From assembly GCA_964195515.1 (NCBI GenBank), contig CAXMQO010000041.1, positions 21,778 to 85,777 on the forward strand: 64,000 nucleotides of DNA. The letters are read 5' to 3'. Below the pieces are notes generated by a model. The model did no database searches. It was not told the DNA's origin and saw nothing but the letters and a program-made list of their open reading frames with translations. The first letter of the stretch is position 1. Each line of letters begins with the position of its first letter. Origin of the DNA: JAHEEL01 sp964195515 (GTDB lineage: Bacteria > Actinomycetota > Acidimicrobiia > Spongiisociales > UBA5794). This document shows positions 33,354 through 40,722 of the stretch, one piece after another. Position numbers and translations under genes: made by a program.

Positions 33354-34097
33354 ATGGTCCGAATACTCCGCGCCGCAGTCCGCACATTCGTGCTCGTCCC
33401 GTTGTTCTTTGTGTACACGATCGTCAAGGCCGGATACGTGGCTTGGATCGGGAGGCGAAATCGGGAGTCCCCGAAGATCGAACAGACGATCCAGACATGG
33501 TCACGGCGGTTTCTTCGGATCCCGCCCGTCGAAATCGAGGTGGAAGGCCGCGAACACGTTGATCCGGGCCAGCGGTACGTCATCGTGTCGAACCACACGT
33601 CCAATTTCGACATCCCCGTGCTCTTTCTCGCGATTCCAACGCCAATCCGGTTCCTTGCCAAGAAGGAGCTATACAAGATCCCATTGATGGGTCCCGGCAT
33701 GGACGCTGCCGGCATCGTGAAGGTTGACCGTGGCGGCGCCCGGTCGACTCGAGAGGCCATCAACACGGCGGCACGCGAGTCGTACCGGCTCGGGTACTCA
33801 CTGATGGTCTTCGCCGAGGGGACCAGGAGCCGAACCGGAGAGATGGCCGACTTCCGCACCGGCGCCGTGAGAATCGCTCGCGACAACGAAGCAGACCTGC
33901 TGCCGGTGGTCATCTCCGGATCGTTCGATATCAACCCGCCCGGATCGCCGCTGATCTACCCCGGTCGCGTGCGAGTCAGGATCCTCCCCGCCGTGCCGAG
34001 CGCAAACATCGAGCCGGGCGACATTCGAAAAGTGACGAACCAGATGCGGACAGACATGGGCGCCGCCTACGAAGAGCTCCGCTCAGTGGATGAATAG
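33354..34097 (+). CDS. plsC: 1-acyl-sn-glycerol-3-phosphate acyltransferase
   Basis: A 247-residue membrane-associated acyltransferase. After an N-terminal hydrophobic helix (AAVRTFVLVPLFFVYTIVKAGY), block I has the HX4D motif in SNHTSNFD, block II KKELYKIPLMGPGMDAAG, block III MVFAEGTRSRTGE and block IV LLPVVISGSFD. It acylates lysophosphatidate to phosphatidate. The ATG chosen lies eight bases after TACGCT; an in-frame GTG lies 12 codons earlier. The stop TAG is followed by 8-base tandem repeats. Confidence 0.88.
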   Translation: MVRILRAAVRTFVLVPLFFVYTIVKAGYVAWIGRRNRESPKIEQTIQTWSRRFLRIPPVEIEVEGREHVDPGQRYVIVSNHTSNFDIPVLFLAIPTPIRFLAKKELYKIPLMGPGMDAAGIVKVDRGGARSTREAINTAARESYRLGYSLMVFAEGTRSRTGEMADFRTGAVRIARDNEADLLPVVISGSFDINPPGSPLIYPGRVRVRILPAVPSANIEPGDIRKVTNQMRTDMGAAYEELRSVDE

Positions 34098-34102
34098 AGC
34101 AG

Positions 34103-34126
34103 TACTGATCTACTGATCTACTGATT
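34103..34126. repeat. TACTGATC tandem repeat between plsC and imuB
   Basis: Three consecutive 8-base units: TACTGATC, TACTGATC, TACTGATT. It sits between two convergent genes directly after the plsC stop. Confidence 0.8.
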
Positions 34127-34136
34127 CACTCGTTTC

Positions 34137-35609
34137 TCAATCGTATATCCCAACCAGCCACGTCTGCCCTTCCCTAATCTCGCAGAGGAATGCTCCGGCT
34201 GATGTGACGATCTGATACTGGTCTCCCGGCTCCTCCCCCTTCCACCAGCGTCCGACCCGACGCCACGGACCGGCCCAGGACCGGACCGTCACCCACCGGC
34301 TCCCGAGCCGAACCCGCACCGGCATCCCTCCGTCCCACTCGATATGGAACGGTTGCGGATCCGGCGGTACGAGTGCCGGAGAGGGTCCGGGCACCCGCCC
34401 GGGCCACGGCGCCTCGGGATCCCGAAGCCGGGCCGGTGTCTCACCCCACCGGTGCCACGCGACCCGCTCGCCAGGTTCACGCCCTCCTTGCGGATGAGCC
34501 TGGAGTAGCCCGTCCAGACCTACGATCGCCTGGGTCTCGGCGAGCGCCCGATGAGCCTCAGACGCTGCTCTTGCGTCCTCTCCGAGAGAGAGTTGCCTTC
34601 CCACCCCCGAAAGATCGGCTGGTTCGATCCTCAGCGCCGCAAGCCCACCCCGAATACCGGCTCCAACGCCGTCGATCCAGGCGCGGAGCTGCCATCTCAC
34701 CCGCTCGGCGATCGCCCGGTCGTCGAGCGGATCTGCGCTTCTCCACGTTCGCGACCGGATCGTGCCGTCCGCGGCCTCTGCTTCGACCACGATCCGGAAC
34801 GGCGCCGCTCCGACAGACGCGAGAGCATCGACCAGCCGACTCGCCATCGCACGCGCAACGAACGCTGCCTGCTCGAGGTCTTCGAGTGGAGGCGAGAACC
34901 GCTCCACAACCGTCAGATCGACGGGGAGATCTCGAGGATTCGGGAGGCGATCCCGACCAGAAGCAAGACGATGTGCATCAAGACCCACGGCACCGAAACG
35001 GGAAGCGATGGCGCTGCCGGGGAGGCGAGCGAGCTCACCGAGCGTCGTGATCCCGAGCCAGCGGAACGTCGCTACCACCTCCTCACGGCCGATGGTCGAG
35101 ATATCGAGCGATGCGAGAAACGACGCATCGTCCTCGACGATGTTGACCGGAGCATCACCGGAGGCTCCGGCAGCGGCATGTTTCGCGGCGAACGGGCCGT
35201 CGGCGAGCCCGATCCGGTACCCTTCACCGGCCACCCGAACGATCTCCTTCACGACCCGCTCGACAAGCGGACCCTCACCGCCGTAGTAACCGACGGCTCC
35301 GGCCACCGGGACGAAAACCAATCCTGGTTCGACGACTTCGACCTTTGGAACGAGAGCCTCGATCTCGGCGACGACCCGTTCGAACGCGACCATCTCCGCC
35401 GAATAGTCTCGTTCAACCGTCATGACCAGGGGACAGATCCCCTCCGCCTCACCCCTTCGCATCCCGCGGCGAATCCCGGCAGCGTACGCCACAGCGTTCA
35501 TCGCCTCGACTCGACCGTCGGCGCCTACCGCCTGGCCGGGCTCATCCTGCGGCGCTCCTGGTCTCCGTAGCGGCCACTCCGGATACCACACGCAGAGTGT
35601 TCGAGCCAT
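34137..35609 (-). CDS. imuB: ImuB, catalytically inactive Y-family polymerase of the mutasome
   Basis: A 490-residue DinB-like protein. It starts RTLCVWYPEWPLRRPG, where active Y-polymerases would have the metal-binding HxDxDxFF motif; these acidic residues are missing, as expected for ImuB. The fingers/palm regions include GIRRGMRRGEAEGICP and RFGAVGLDAHRLASGRDRLP (thumb/HhH). A beta-clamp-binding motif is seen as QLSLGE around residue 332. A Trp-rich C-terminal region (HIEWDGGMPVRV...WAGPWRRVGRWWKGEE) is the RecA-NT/ImuA-contact type tail. ImuB bridges clamp, ImuA and DnaE2 in SOS mutagenesis. Its start lies inside imuA, with 68 bases of overlap in another frame. Confidence 0.9.
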   Translation of the reverse strand: MARTLCVWYPEWPLRRPGAPQDEPGQAVGADGRVEAMNAVAYAAGIRRGMRRGEAEGICPLVMTVERDYSAEMVAFERVVAEIEALVPKVEVVEPGLVFVPVAGAVGYYGGEGPLVERVVKEIVRVAGEGYRIGLADGPFAAKHAAAGASGDAPVNIVEDDASFLASLDISTIGREEVVATFRWLGITTLGELARLPGSAIASRFGAVGLDAHRLASGRDRLPNPRDLPVDLTVVERFSPPLEDLEQAAFVARAMASRLVDALASVGAAPFRIVVEAEAADGTIRSRTWRSADPLDDRAIAERVRWQLRAWIDGVGAGIRGGLAALRIEPADLSGVGRQLSLGEDARAASEAHRALAETQAIVGLDGLLQAHPQGGREPGERVAWHRWGETPARLRDPEAPWPGRVPGPSPALVPPDPQPFHIEWDGGMPVRVRLGSRWVTVRSWAGPWRRVGRWWKGEEPGDQYQIVTSAGAFLCEIREGQTWLVGIYD

Positions 35610-36246
35610 CGTCCTCCATCTCGATCGTTCGGGTCATCCCTTTCATGGCCTTTCCAGAAGCGATGATCCGGGTCTTCCTCTGCTCGATTCGACCGTGCCC
35701 ATTCACAGCGCCCCTCCACGCGGTCTCGCGAGCTTCGAGCACAAGATGAGCGACACCAATGGGCACCGCACGGCCGATGGGGCGAAGCAGCAGAGTGGTC
35801 CCCCGATTTCTGGCAAGTGCAGCGAGCTTTCGAATCGACGCATCCTTTACCCCGGCGGGAACTTCGGCCAGCACGGCCGTCGCACCGTCGAGGAGCGCAG
35901 CGGCGGCTCGCCCCCACCGAACGACCTCATGACAGCGTGCGATCACCAACCGGTCGGGTTCGATCCCGACTTCCCATGCCGCGACCGGACTCAACCATCC
36001 GCGCACGTCGAGATAGGCGACCGTCCCCCCGGTGTATCCGGAGAGCATGACGAGCCCCAGCCGTGTCATACCGAATCCCGGTTCCCCGGCGAGCACAGCC
36101 ACCTGACCCGGACCGACGGTGGGGAGCTGTGATCTCTGGTCAGCACCAGGCCCTGAGTTTCCAGCTTCCAGCTGCCAGATACCGGCCGGAGATGCAACAC
36201 CCCGAGCTATCAGCTGCGAGCTCTGCTTTGGAAGCTGGAAGCTCAT
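35542..36246 (-). CDS. imuA: ImuA-like RecA-fold protein of the mutasome
   Basis: A 234-residue protein preceding and overlapping imuB. A RecA-like core runs from about residue 44 (TVGPGQVAVLAGEPGFGMTRLGLVML) with Walker A reduced to GEPGFGMTR: the essential GK[ST] lysine is replaced by Met, so it probably does not hydrolyse ATP. Other strands include GTVAYLDVRG and AVLAEVP, followed by LAALARNRGTTLLLRP. The first 40 residues (SFQLPKQSSQL, WQLEAGN) are translated AGCTTCC/AGCTGGAA repeats rather than conserved sequence, so the true N-terminus is uncertain. The upstream LexA box places it first in an SOS operon. ImuA links the mutasome to the DNA-damage response. Confidence 0.8.
   Translation of the reverse strand: MSFQLPKQSSQLIARGVASPAGIWQLEAGNSGPGADQRSQLPTVGPGQVAVLAGEPGFGMTRLGLVMLSGYTGGTVAYLDVRGWLSPVAAWEVGIEPDRLVIARCHEVVRWGRAAAALLDGATAVLAEVPAGVKDASIRKLAALARNRGTTLLLRPIGRAVPIGVAHLVLEARETAWRGAVNGHGRIEQRKTRIIASGKAMKGMTRTIEMEDDGSNTLRVVSGVAATETRSAAG
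36150..36246. repeat. AGCTTCCAGCTGCC repeat at the imuA 5' end
   Basis: Degenerate copies of AGCTTCCAGCTTCC / AGCTGGAAGCTGG lie in both orientations: CAGCTTCCAGCTGCCAG near 36163 and TTGGAAGCTGGAAGCTC ending at 36244. They supply the first codons of imuA. Similar units occur inside infB and in the spacers near 52640 and 59890. Confidence 0.7.
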
Positions 36247-36288
36247 ATCTCAGATCTCACGTTTCGGATCTCTCTTCTCGGGCCAAAT

Positions 36289-36317
36289 ACCTTATCGAAC
36301 ATATGTTCGATTCGCAA
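36289..36317 (-). promoter_or_regulatory. promoter of imuA-imuB
   Basis: On the minus strand TTGCGA (-35) and TAAGGT (-10) are separated by exactly 17 bases, and the LexA palindrome lies entirely within this spacer. The leader before the imuA ATG would be about 40 bases. Confidence 0.6.
36295..36310. promoter_or_regulatory. LexA SOS box upstream of imuA-imuB
   Basis: TCGAACATATGTTCGA is a perfect 16-base palindrome of the actinobacterial SOS operator. It is nearly identical to the box in front of dnaE2 (one centre base differs). It lies 50 bases upstream of the divergent dodecin gene. Confidence 0.93.
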
Positions 36318-36360
36318 GTGCGGTAGACTACCGGAAGACAGCAACGAGAGGAGCAGGTAC

Positions 36361-36567
36361 GTGTCGATTGCGAAGGTGATTGAGATCACATCCACATCCC
36401 CCGGGAGCTTCGAAGACGCTATTCGGAAGGGGATCGCCAAGGCGCAGAAGACCATCGACAATATCCAGGGAGCCTGGATCTCTGAACACAAGGTCGAACT
36501 CGCCGAAGACGGAACGATCAAACACTTCCGCGTCGACATGAAGCTCACCTTCCTGCTCGACGACTGA
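36361..36567 (+). CDS. dodecin (flavin-storage protein)
   Basis: A 68-residue dodecin. The sequence VIEITSTSPGSFEDAIRKGIAKAQKTIDNIQGAWISEHKVEL shows the family pattern of strand-helix-strand with the flavin-stacking Trp in GAWI and the following Gln/Glu contacts. Dodecins form 12-mers that bind flavin or CoA and buffer them. GTG start. It is divergent from imuA-imuB and convergent with pnp, from which it is separated by a terminator. Confidence 0.92.
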   Translation: MSIAKVIEITSTSPGSFEDAIRKGIAKAQKTIDNIQGAWISEHKVELAEDGTIKHFRVDMKLTFLLDD

Positions 36568-36597
36568 GCGTGTGCTTCTAACCCCCCGTCCCTCAAC

Positions 36598-36637
36598 GAG
36601 AGAGGGCCCCGAGCGCATCCGCCCGGGGCCCTCTCTT
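36598..36637. terminator. bidirectional hairpin terminator between dodecin and pnp
   Basis: A 13-base perfect stem AGAGAGGGCCCCG / CGGGGCCCTCTCT with a 12-base loop. It is flanked by TTCGTT on one side and AACGAG (CTCGTT on the other strand) on the other. It serves both convergent genes. The T-tracts are short. Confidence 0.85.
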
Positions 36638-36655
36638 CGTTCGTAGATGGTGCTC

Positions 36656-39037
36656 CTAGGAGGCGCCGTCCTCGAAGTCGTCTTCGAACGACACAACGGT
36701 CCGACCGGGTTTGGCCTCGCCACCGCCGTCGCTTGCACGGTCGCTCCCGCGATCGTCTCGACGGCTGCGTCCACCGCGATCGCGTCCGCCACGATCACGA
36801 TTGCGGTCGCTATTGCCATCGCCGCGTCCCTCGCTGCGGTCGGAAGGACGGTCGTCGCCTTTCGGCTCCGAGCCTCCGTCGTCGGACGGTGCCGGGGCAT
36901 TCGCGAGATCAAGACTGACCTTGCCACGATCGTCAATCTCACGGACCACGACATCGACCTTGTCGCCGAGGGCGAACACGTCCTCGACCTTGTCGATGCG
37001 CTTTCCGCCACCGATCTTCGAGATATGCAACAGACCGTCGCGTCCGGGCAGGATGTTGACGAATGCGCCGAACTTCGTGATGTTCACGACCTCGCCCACA
37101 TACGTCTCACCGACGTTCGCCTCCGGCGGGTAGCCGATGGCCAGGATCCGCTCCTTTGCGAGTTCGAGTGACATTGCATCAGGAGCGCCGACGCGGATGG
37201 TTCCGTCGTCCTCGATCTCGATCTTGGCACCGGTCTCTTCTTCGAGCTCCCTGATCGTCTTGCCTTTCGGCCCGATGACCTCGCCGATCTTGTCCTTCGG
37301 AATGGTGACCGATTCGATCTTCGGTGCCGTCGGCGCAAGCTCATCGCGGGGTGCGGGGAGAACGTCGGTCATCTTGCCGAGGATGAACAGTCTGGCATCC
37401 CTCGCCTGGTTCATCGCATCGATGAGCACCTGAGCGGGGAGCGATTCGATCTTGGTGTCGAGCTGCATCGCCATGATCATGTCCTCGGTCCCTGCGACCT
37501 TGAAGTCCATGTCCCCGAGCGCATCCTCTGCACCGAGGATGTCGGTCAGCGTCACAAATTGGCCGTCGTGGTTGATGAGACCCATGGCGATTCCAGCGAC
37601 CGGGGCCGCGATCGGAACGCCGGCGTCCATCAGTGAGAGCGACGATCCGCAGACCGAAGCCATCGACGATGAACCGTTCGACATCAGAACCTCGGAGACG
37701 AGCCGGAACGCATAGGGGAACTCCTCGTCATTCGGGATGACGGGCAGGAGCGCCTTCTCAGCGAGCGCACCATGGCCGATTTCGCGACGCTTCGGGCCGC
37801 GCATGAAGCCGGCTTCGCCGGTCGCGAACGGCGGCATGTTGTAGTGGTGCATGTACCGCTTCGAGTCTTCGATGGAGATCGTGTCGAGCATTTGCTCCAT
37901 CTTCAGCATGCCGAGCGTGGTGACGTTCAACACCTGGGTCTCGCCACGACGGAACAACCCGGACCCGTGGGCCTGGGGAATCACTCCGACCTTGACGTCG
38001 ATCTCACGAACGTCGGTGAGGCCGCGACCGTCGAGACGGACACCCTCGGCGACGACACGCGAGCGCATGACCTGCTTCTGGACGCTCCGGAACGCGTTCT
38101 TGGCGGCCTGCATGCCGTCAGCGTCGTCCTCTTCGAGTCCGAGCTCCGCCAAAGCAGCTTCCTTCGTCGCTGCCTCGGCTTCGAGCCGCTCCTTCTTGTC
38201 GGCGATCGTGCCGAGAGCTTCGAGCTTCGGCTTGGCGATCGCTTCGACGCGCCCATACATCTCGGCCGAGTAGGGCTCGTTGACGGGCCACTCGACGGCA
38301 TCGGCCGGACCGACCGCCTCGAGCAATTCGAGCTGCATGTCGATCAATGTCGCGACGTAGCCCTTCGCCTCTTCGAGGCCGCGGGCGACGGTTGCTTCGT
38401 CACTGGCTTGCTGGCCGTCCTTGACGAGTCGGTACCCGTTCTCGGTGGCCCCGGCTTCGACCATGGCGATGTCCACATCACCGGAGTCGTTGCGCTTCCC
38501 AGCGACGACGAGGTCGAAGACGGCGTCTTCGAGTTGTTCGTACGTCGGGAATGCAATCCATGCACCATCGATGAGGGCCAGTCGGACGGCGCCGATCGGT
38601 CCATCGAATGGAAGCGAGCTCAGCGTCAACGCACTTGATGCGCCGTTGAGCGCAGGTAGGTCGTAGGCGTTGATGAGGTCGGCCGACAGCACGGTCGCAA
38701 CGACGTGAGTGTCATTGCGGTAGCCGTCGGGGAAGTTGGGACGGAGTGGACGGTCGATGAGCCGGCACGTCAGGATGGCCTTCTCCGTTGCACGTCCTTC
38801 ACGGCGGAAGAACGAGCCGGGGATCTTGCCGACGGCGTACATACGCTCTTCGACATCCACGGTCAGGGGGAAGAAGTCGGCGCCTTGGCGCAATCGCGTC
38901 GATGCGGTTGCGGTGACGAGGACTTCTGTTTCTCCGACGCGCACCGTAACGGCGCCGTCGGCAAGTTGGGCTAGTTCACCGGAGCGGAATTCGACTTCCA
39001 CGTCTCCGACGAGCCCACGAATGGCAGTCTCAGCCAA
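36656..39037 (-). CDS. pnp: polyribonucleotide nucleotidyltransferase (PNPase)
   Basis: A 793-residue PNPase: two RNase PH domains (first from LAETAIRG, second around VRLDGRGLTDVREIDVKVGVIPQAHGSGLFRRGETQVL), then KH (ESVTIPKDKIGEVIGPKGKTIRELEEETGAKIEIEDDGTIRV), S1 (VGETYVGEVVNITKFGAFVNILPGRDGLLHISKIGGG), and a charged Arg/Asp/Gly tail. It degrades RNA 3' to 5' using phosphate. The start is a TTG with AAGGAG seven bases upstream; no ATG or GTG fits. The acidic/basic tail resembles those of other actinobacterial PNPases. It follows rpsO, as in most bacteria. Confidence 0.95.
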   Translation of the reverse strand: MAETAIRGLVGDVEVEFRSGELAQLADGAVTVRVGETEVLVTATASTRLRQGADFFPLTVDVEERMYAVGKIPGSFFRREGRATEKAILTCRLIDRPLRPNFPDGYRNDTHVVATVLSADLINAYDLPALNGASSALTLSSLPFDGPIGAVRLALIDGAWIAFPTYEQLEDAVFDLVVAGKRNDSGDVDIAMVEAGATENGYRLVKDGQQASDEATVARGLEEAKGYVATLIDMQLELLEAVGPADAVEWPVNEPYSAEMYGRVEAIAKPKLEALGTIADKKERLEAEAATKEAALAELGLEEDDADGMQAAKNAFRSVQKQVMRSRVVAEGVRLDGRGLTDVREIDVKVGVIPQAHGSGLFRRGETQVLNVTTLGMLKMEQMLDTISIEDSKRYMHHYNMPPFATGEAGFMRGPKRREIGHGALAEKALLPVIPNDEEFPYAFRLVSEVLMSNGSSSMASVCGSSLSLMDAGVPIAAPVAGIAMGLINHDGQFVTLTDILGAEDALGDMDFKVAGTEDMIMAMQLDTKIESLPAQVLIDAMNQARDARLFILGKMTDVLPAPRDELAPTAPKIESVTIPKDKIGEVIGPKGKTIRELEEETGAKIEIEDDGTIRVGAPDAMSLELAKERILAIGYPPEANVGETYVGEVVNITKFGAFVNILPGRDGLLHISKIGGGKRIDKVEDVFALGDKVDVVVREIDDRGKVSLDLANAPAPSDDGGSEPKGDDRPSDRSEGRGDGNSDRNRDRGGRDRGGRSRRDDRGSDRASDGGGEAKPGRTVVSFEDDFEDGAS

Positions 39038-39160
39038 TTGGATCTCTCCTTCGTTGATGCGGAGACCAATTGGCAGTGGGCGGGTCTCGACGGAGCCGAG
39101 GCCCATCCACTGACAACTGGAACATCCGCGCTTACATGCGGGGGAACGCCGACTACATCG

Positions 39161-39182
39161 AAGGCGGCCCGAAAGCCGCCTT
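39161..39182 (-). terminator. stem-loop between rpsO and pnp
   Basis: The arms AAGGCGGC and GCCGCCTT form an 8-bp stem with a 6-base loop, nine bases after the rpsO stop. It probably acts as a terminator/attenuator or processing hairpin of the rpsO-pnp transcript, similar in position to the E. coli rpsO terminator. Confidence 0.65.
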
Positions 39183-39190
39183 CGCCTGCG

Positions 39191-39448
39191 CTATCGGCGC
39201 AATCCCAGTTTCGCGATGAGCGACCGGTAGCGCTCCACATCTTGATTGTGGAGGTACCGGAGGAGTCGCCTGCGCTTCCCGACCATCATCAACAACCCTC
39301 TACGGCTGTGGTTGTCCTTCTTGTGGACCTTCAGATGCTCGGTGAGATGGTTGATGCGTTCGGTGAGCAGCGCCACTTGGACTTCCGGCGAACCGGTGTC
39401 CGTAGCGTGCGTGCCGAAATCATCGACGACGGTTTGAGTGTCGTTCAC
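39191..39448 (-). CDS. rpsO: 30S ribosomal protein S15
   Basis: An 85-residue S15 with the usual helices: GSPEVQVALLTERINHLTEHLKVHKKDNHSRRGLLMMVGKRRRLLRYL. It binds 16S rRNA in the platform. The GTG start gives the standard length; longer frames reach into the unrelated upstream gene. It is followed by pnp, from which it is separated by a hairpin. Confidence 0.95.
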   Translation of the reverse strand: MNDTQTVVDDFGTHATDTGSPEVQVALLTERINHLTEHLKVHKKDNHSRRGLLMMVGKRRRLLRYLHNQDVERYRSLIAKLGLRR

Positions 39449-39585
39449 GAGGATTCTTTCCTTCGCGACAGAGTACGCGGGCGATTGCCCGAAACGGGAT
39501 GATAGCAACGCTGTGGCGTAACGAGCGAAGCCCGTCGAATCATGTGGGCGTGCCGGCCTGCGGTGCCTCCCGGGCCGATGGGCTG

Positions 39586-40659
39586 CTACCGAAGGAGCGG
39601 CCCGGTACCGGATCTCCCCCTTCCCCACAGGGCGCCGAGGCCTTGCGGCTCCGGCCAGTGACAGGAACCGACAACCTGAGCTTCCGAGGCGATGCAGTCG
39701 GCCACCGTGTCGTTGTGCAGCACCGAGTTGTGTGCCTCGCCCATACGCTGCCACATGCCGACCAGGTCGGGGAAACGCCCGAACATGCTTCCACCGCCGT
39801 CGTTCAGGTCGTAGATCCGCAGGTCGTCCGGGCGGCCCCAGAAGTTCGTGAATCCGGCATCCGTATTCCGGACGACGACTACCTCCACGCCCGAACGCTC
39901 TCCGAGCCCGTCCCTGATATCCCGGCAACCGGTCCGTCCGCATCGCACGGGGTCGAAGAGACCGTCATCCGCCGTGTCACCGTGGAGCCAGCCGATGCTC
40001 TGGAGCAGTCCGAGCGGGCCTGCGGCGATTGGCGGATCGAGAATCGCCGCGCCGACCACCGCGTCAACTCCGATCTCCGGACGGGCGTCCCAGCGACCGA
40101 CCACCTCGGTGATCACCGCTCCTCCCTTGCTGTGCCCGACGAGATAGATCGCTCTCCCTTCAGAGCCGAGCGTCGCGAGGTACGCACCGAGGGCGTCTGC
40201 AGCGTCTCCGGTCGGTGCCCAGCGGGATGCCTCGACCGGGTCGCTCGATGCCCACGCCCACCGATAGTCGAAGACGCGCACGTCGCGCGGCTCGACACCG
40301 ATCCGCCGGGCCAGATCGCCGAAGCCATCTGGATCACCCCCGTGTCCTGGAACGTACACGAAGAGGGGACCCGTGTCGCGGCGAGAGTCTCCACCGCGGC
40401 GACGGACGAGGACCGAGCCGGCAAGCACCACTCCGCCGAGGCCCGCACCGCCGATCGGCACGAACGGAGACCGTCCAGGAGCTCTTCCCGACCGCGAGGT
40501 CGGAGACGGGGCCAGTCCGAGTCCGTCGCCGGGCGCGACGGATTCGCCGATCGCGCCGGCGGCGGTAGACACGGGCAACGCCCAGACAACGGTGTGCGTT
40601 GGAACAACGGAGAGGAACGATGCGATAGCGAAACCGGCGGCAACGAGGACACCCGGCAC
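39586..40659 (-). CDS. exported alpha/beta hydrolase (lipase-like) within the ribosomal cluster
   Basis: A 357-residue protein. The N-terminus has a hydrophobic segment (PGVLVAAGFAIASFLSVVPTHTVVWALPV) that may be a signal/anchor, then a Pro/Gly-rich linker and a second hydrophobic stretch (IGGAGLGGVVLAGSVLV). The catalytic domain from about residue 95 has VYVPGHGGDPDGF, nucleophile elbow LVGHSKGGAVITEV (Ser) and a late His in MGEAHNSVLHNDTVAD. It is lipase or esterase-like on the cell surface. Four or more Cys may form disulfides. Its presence between ribF and rpsO is not part of the usual gene order. GTG start. Confidence 0.72.
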   Translation of the reverse strand: MPGVLVAAGFAIASFLSVVPTHTVVWALPVSTAAGAIGESVAPGDGLGLAPSPTSRSGRAPGRSPFVPIGGAGLGGVVLAGSVLVRRRGGDSRRDTGPLFVYVPGHGGDPDGFGDLARRIGVEPRDVRVFDYRWAWASSDPVEASRWAPTGDAADALGAYLATLGSEGRAIYLVGHSKGGAVITEVVGRWDARPEIGVDAVVGAAILDPPIAAGPLGLLQSIGWLHGDTADDGLFDPVRCGRTGCRDIRDGLGERSGVEVVVVRNTDAGFTNFWGRPDDLRIYDLNDGGGSMFGRFPDLVGMWQRMGEAHNSVLHNDTVADCIASEAQVVGSCHWPEPQGLGALWGRGRSGTGPLLR

Positions 40660-40722
40660 GATGGGATCCGATCCCGGGGAGTGCGGGCGACGCCACCACG
40701 ATGCACGGGCAGCGAGGGGCCG

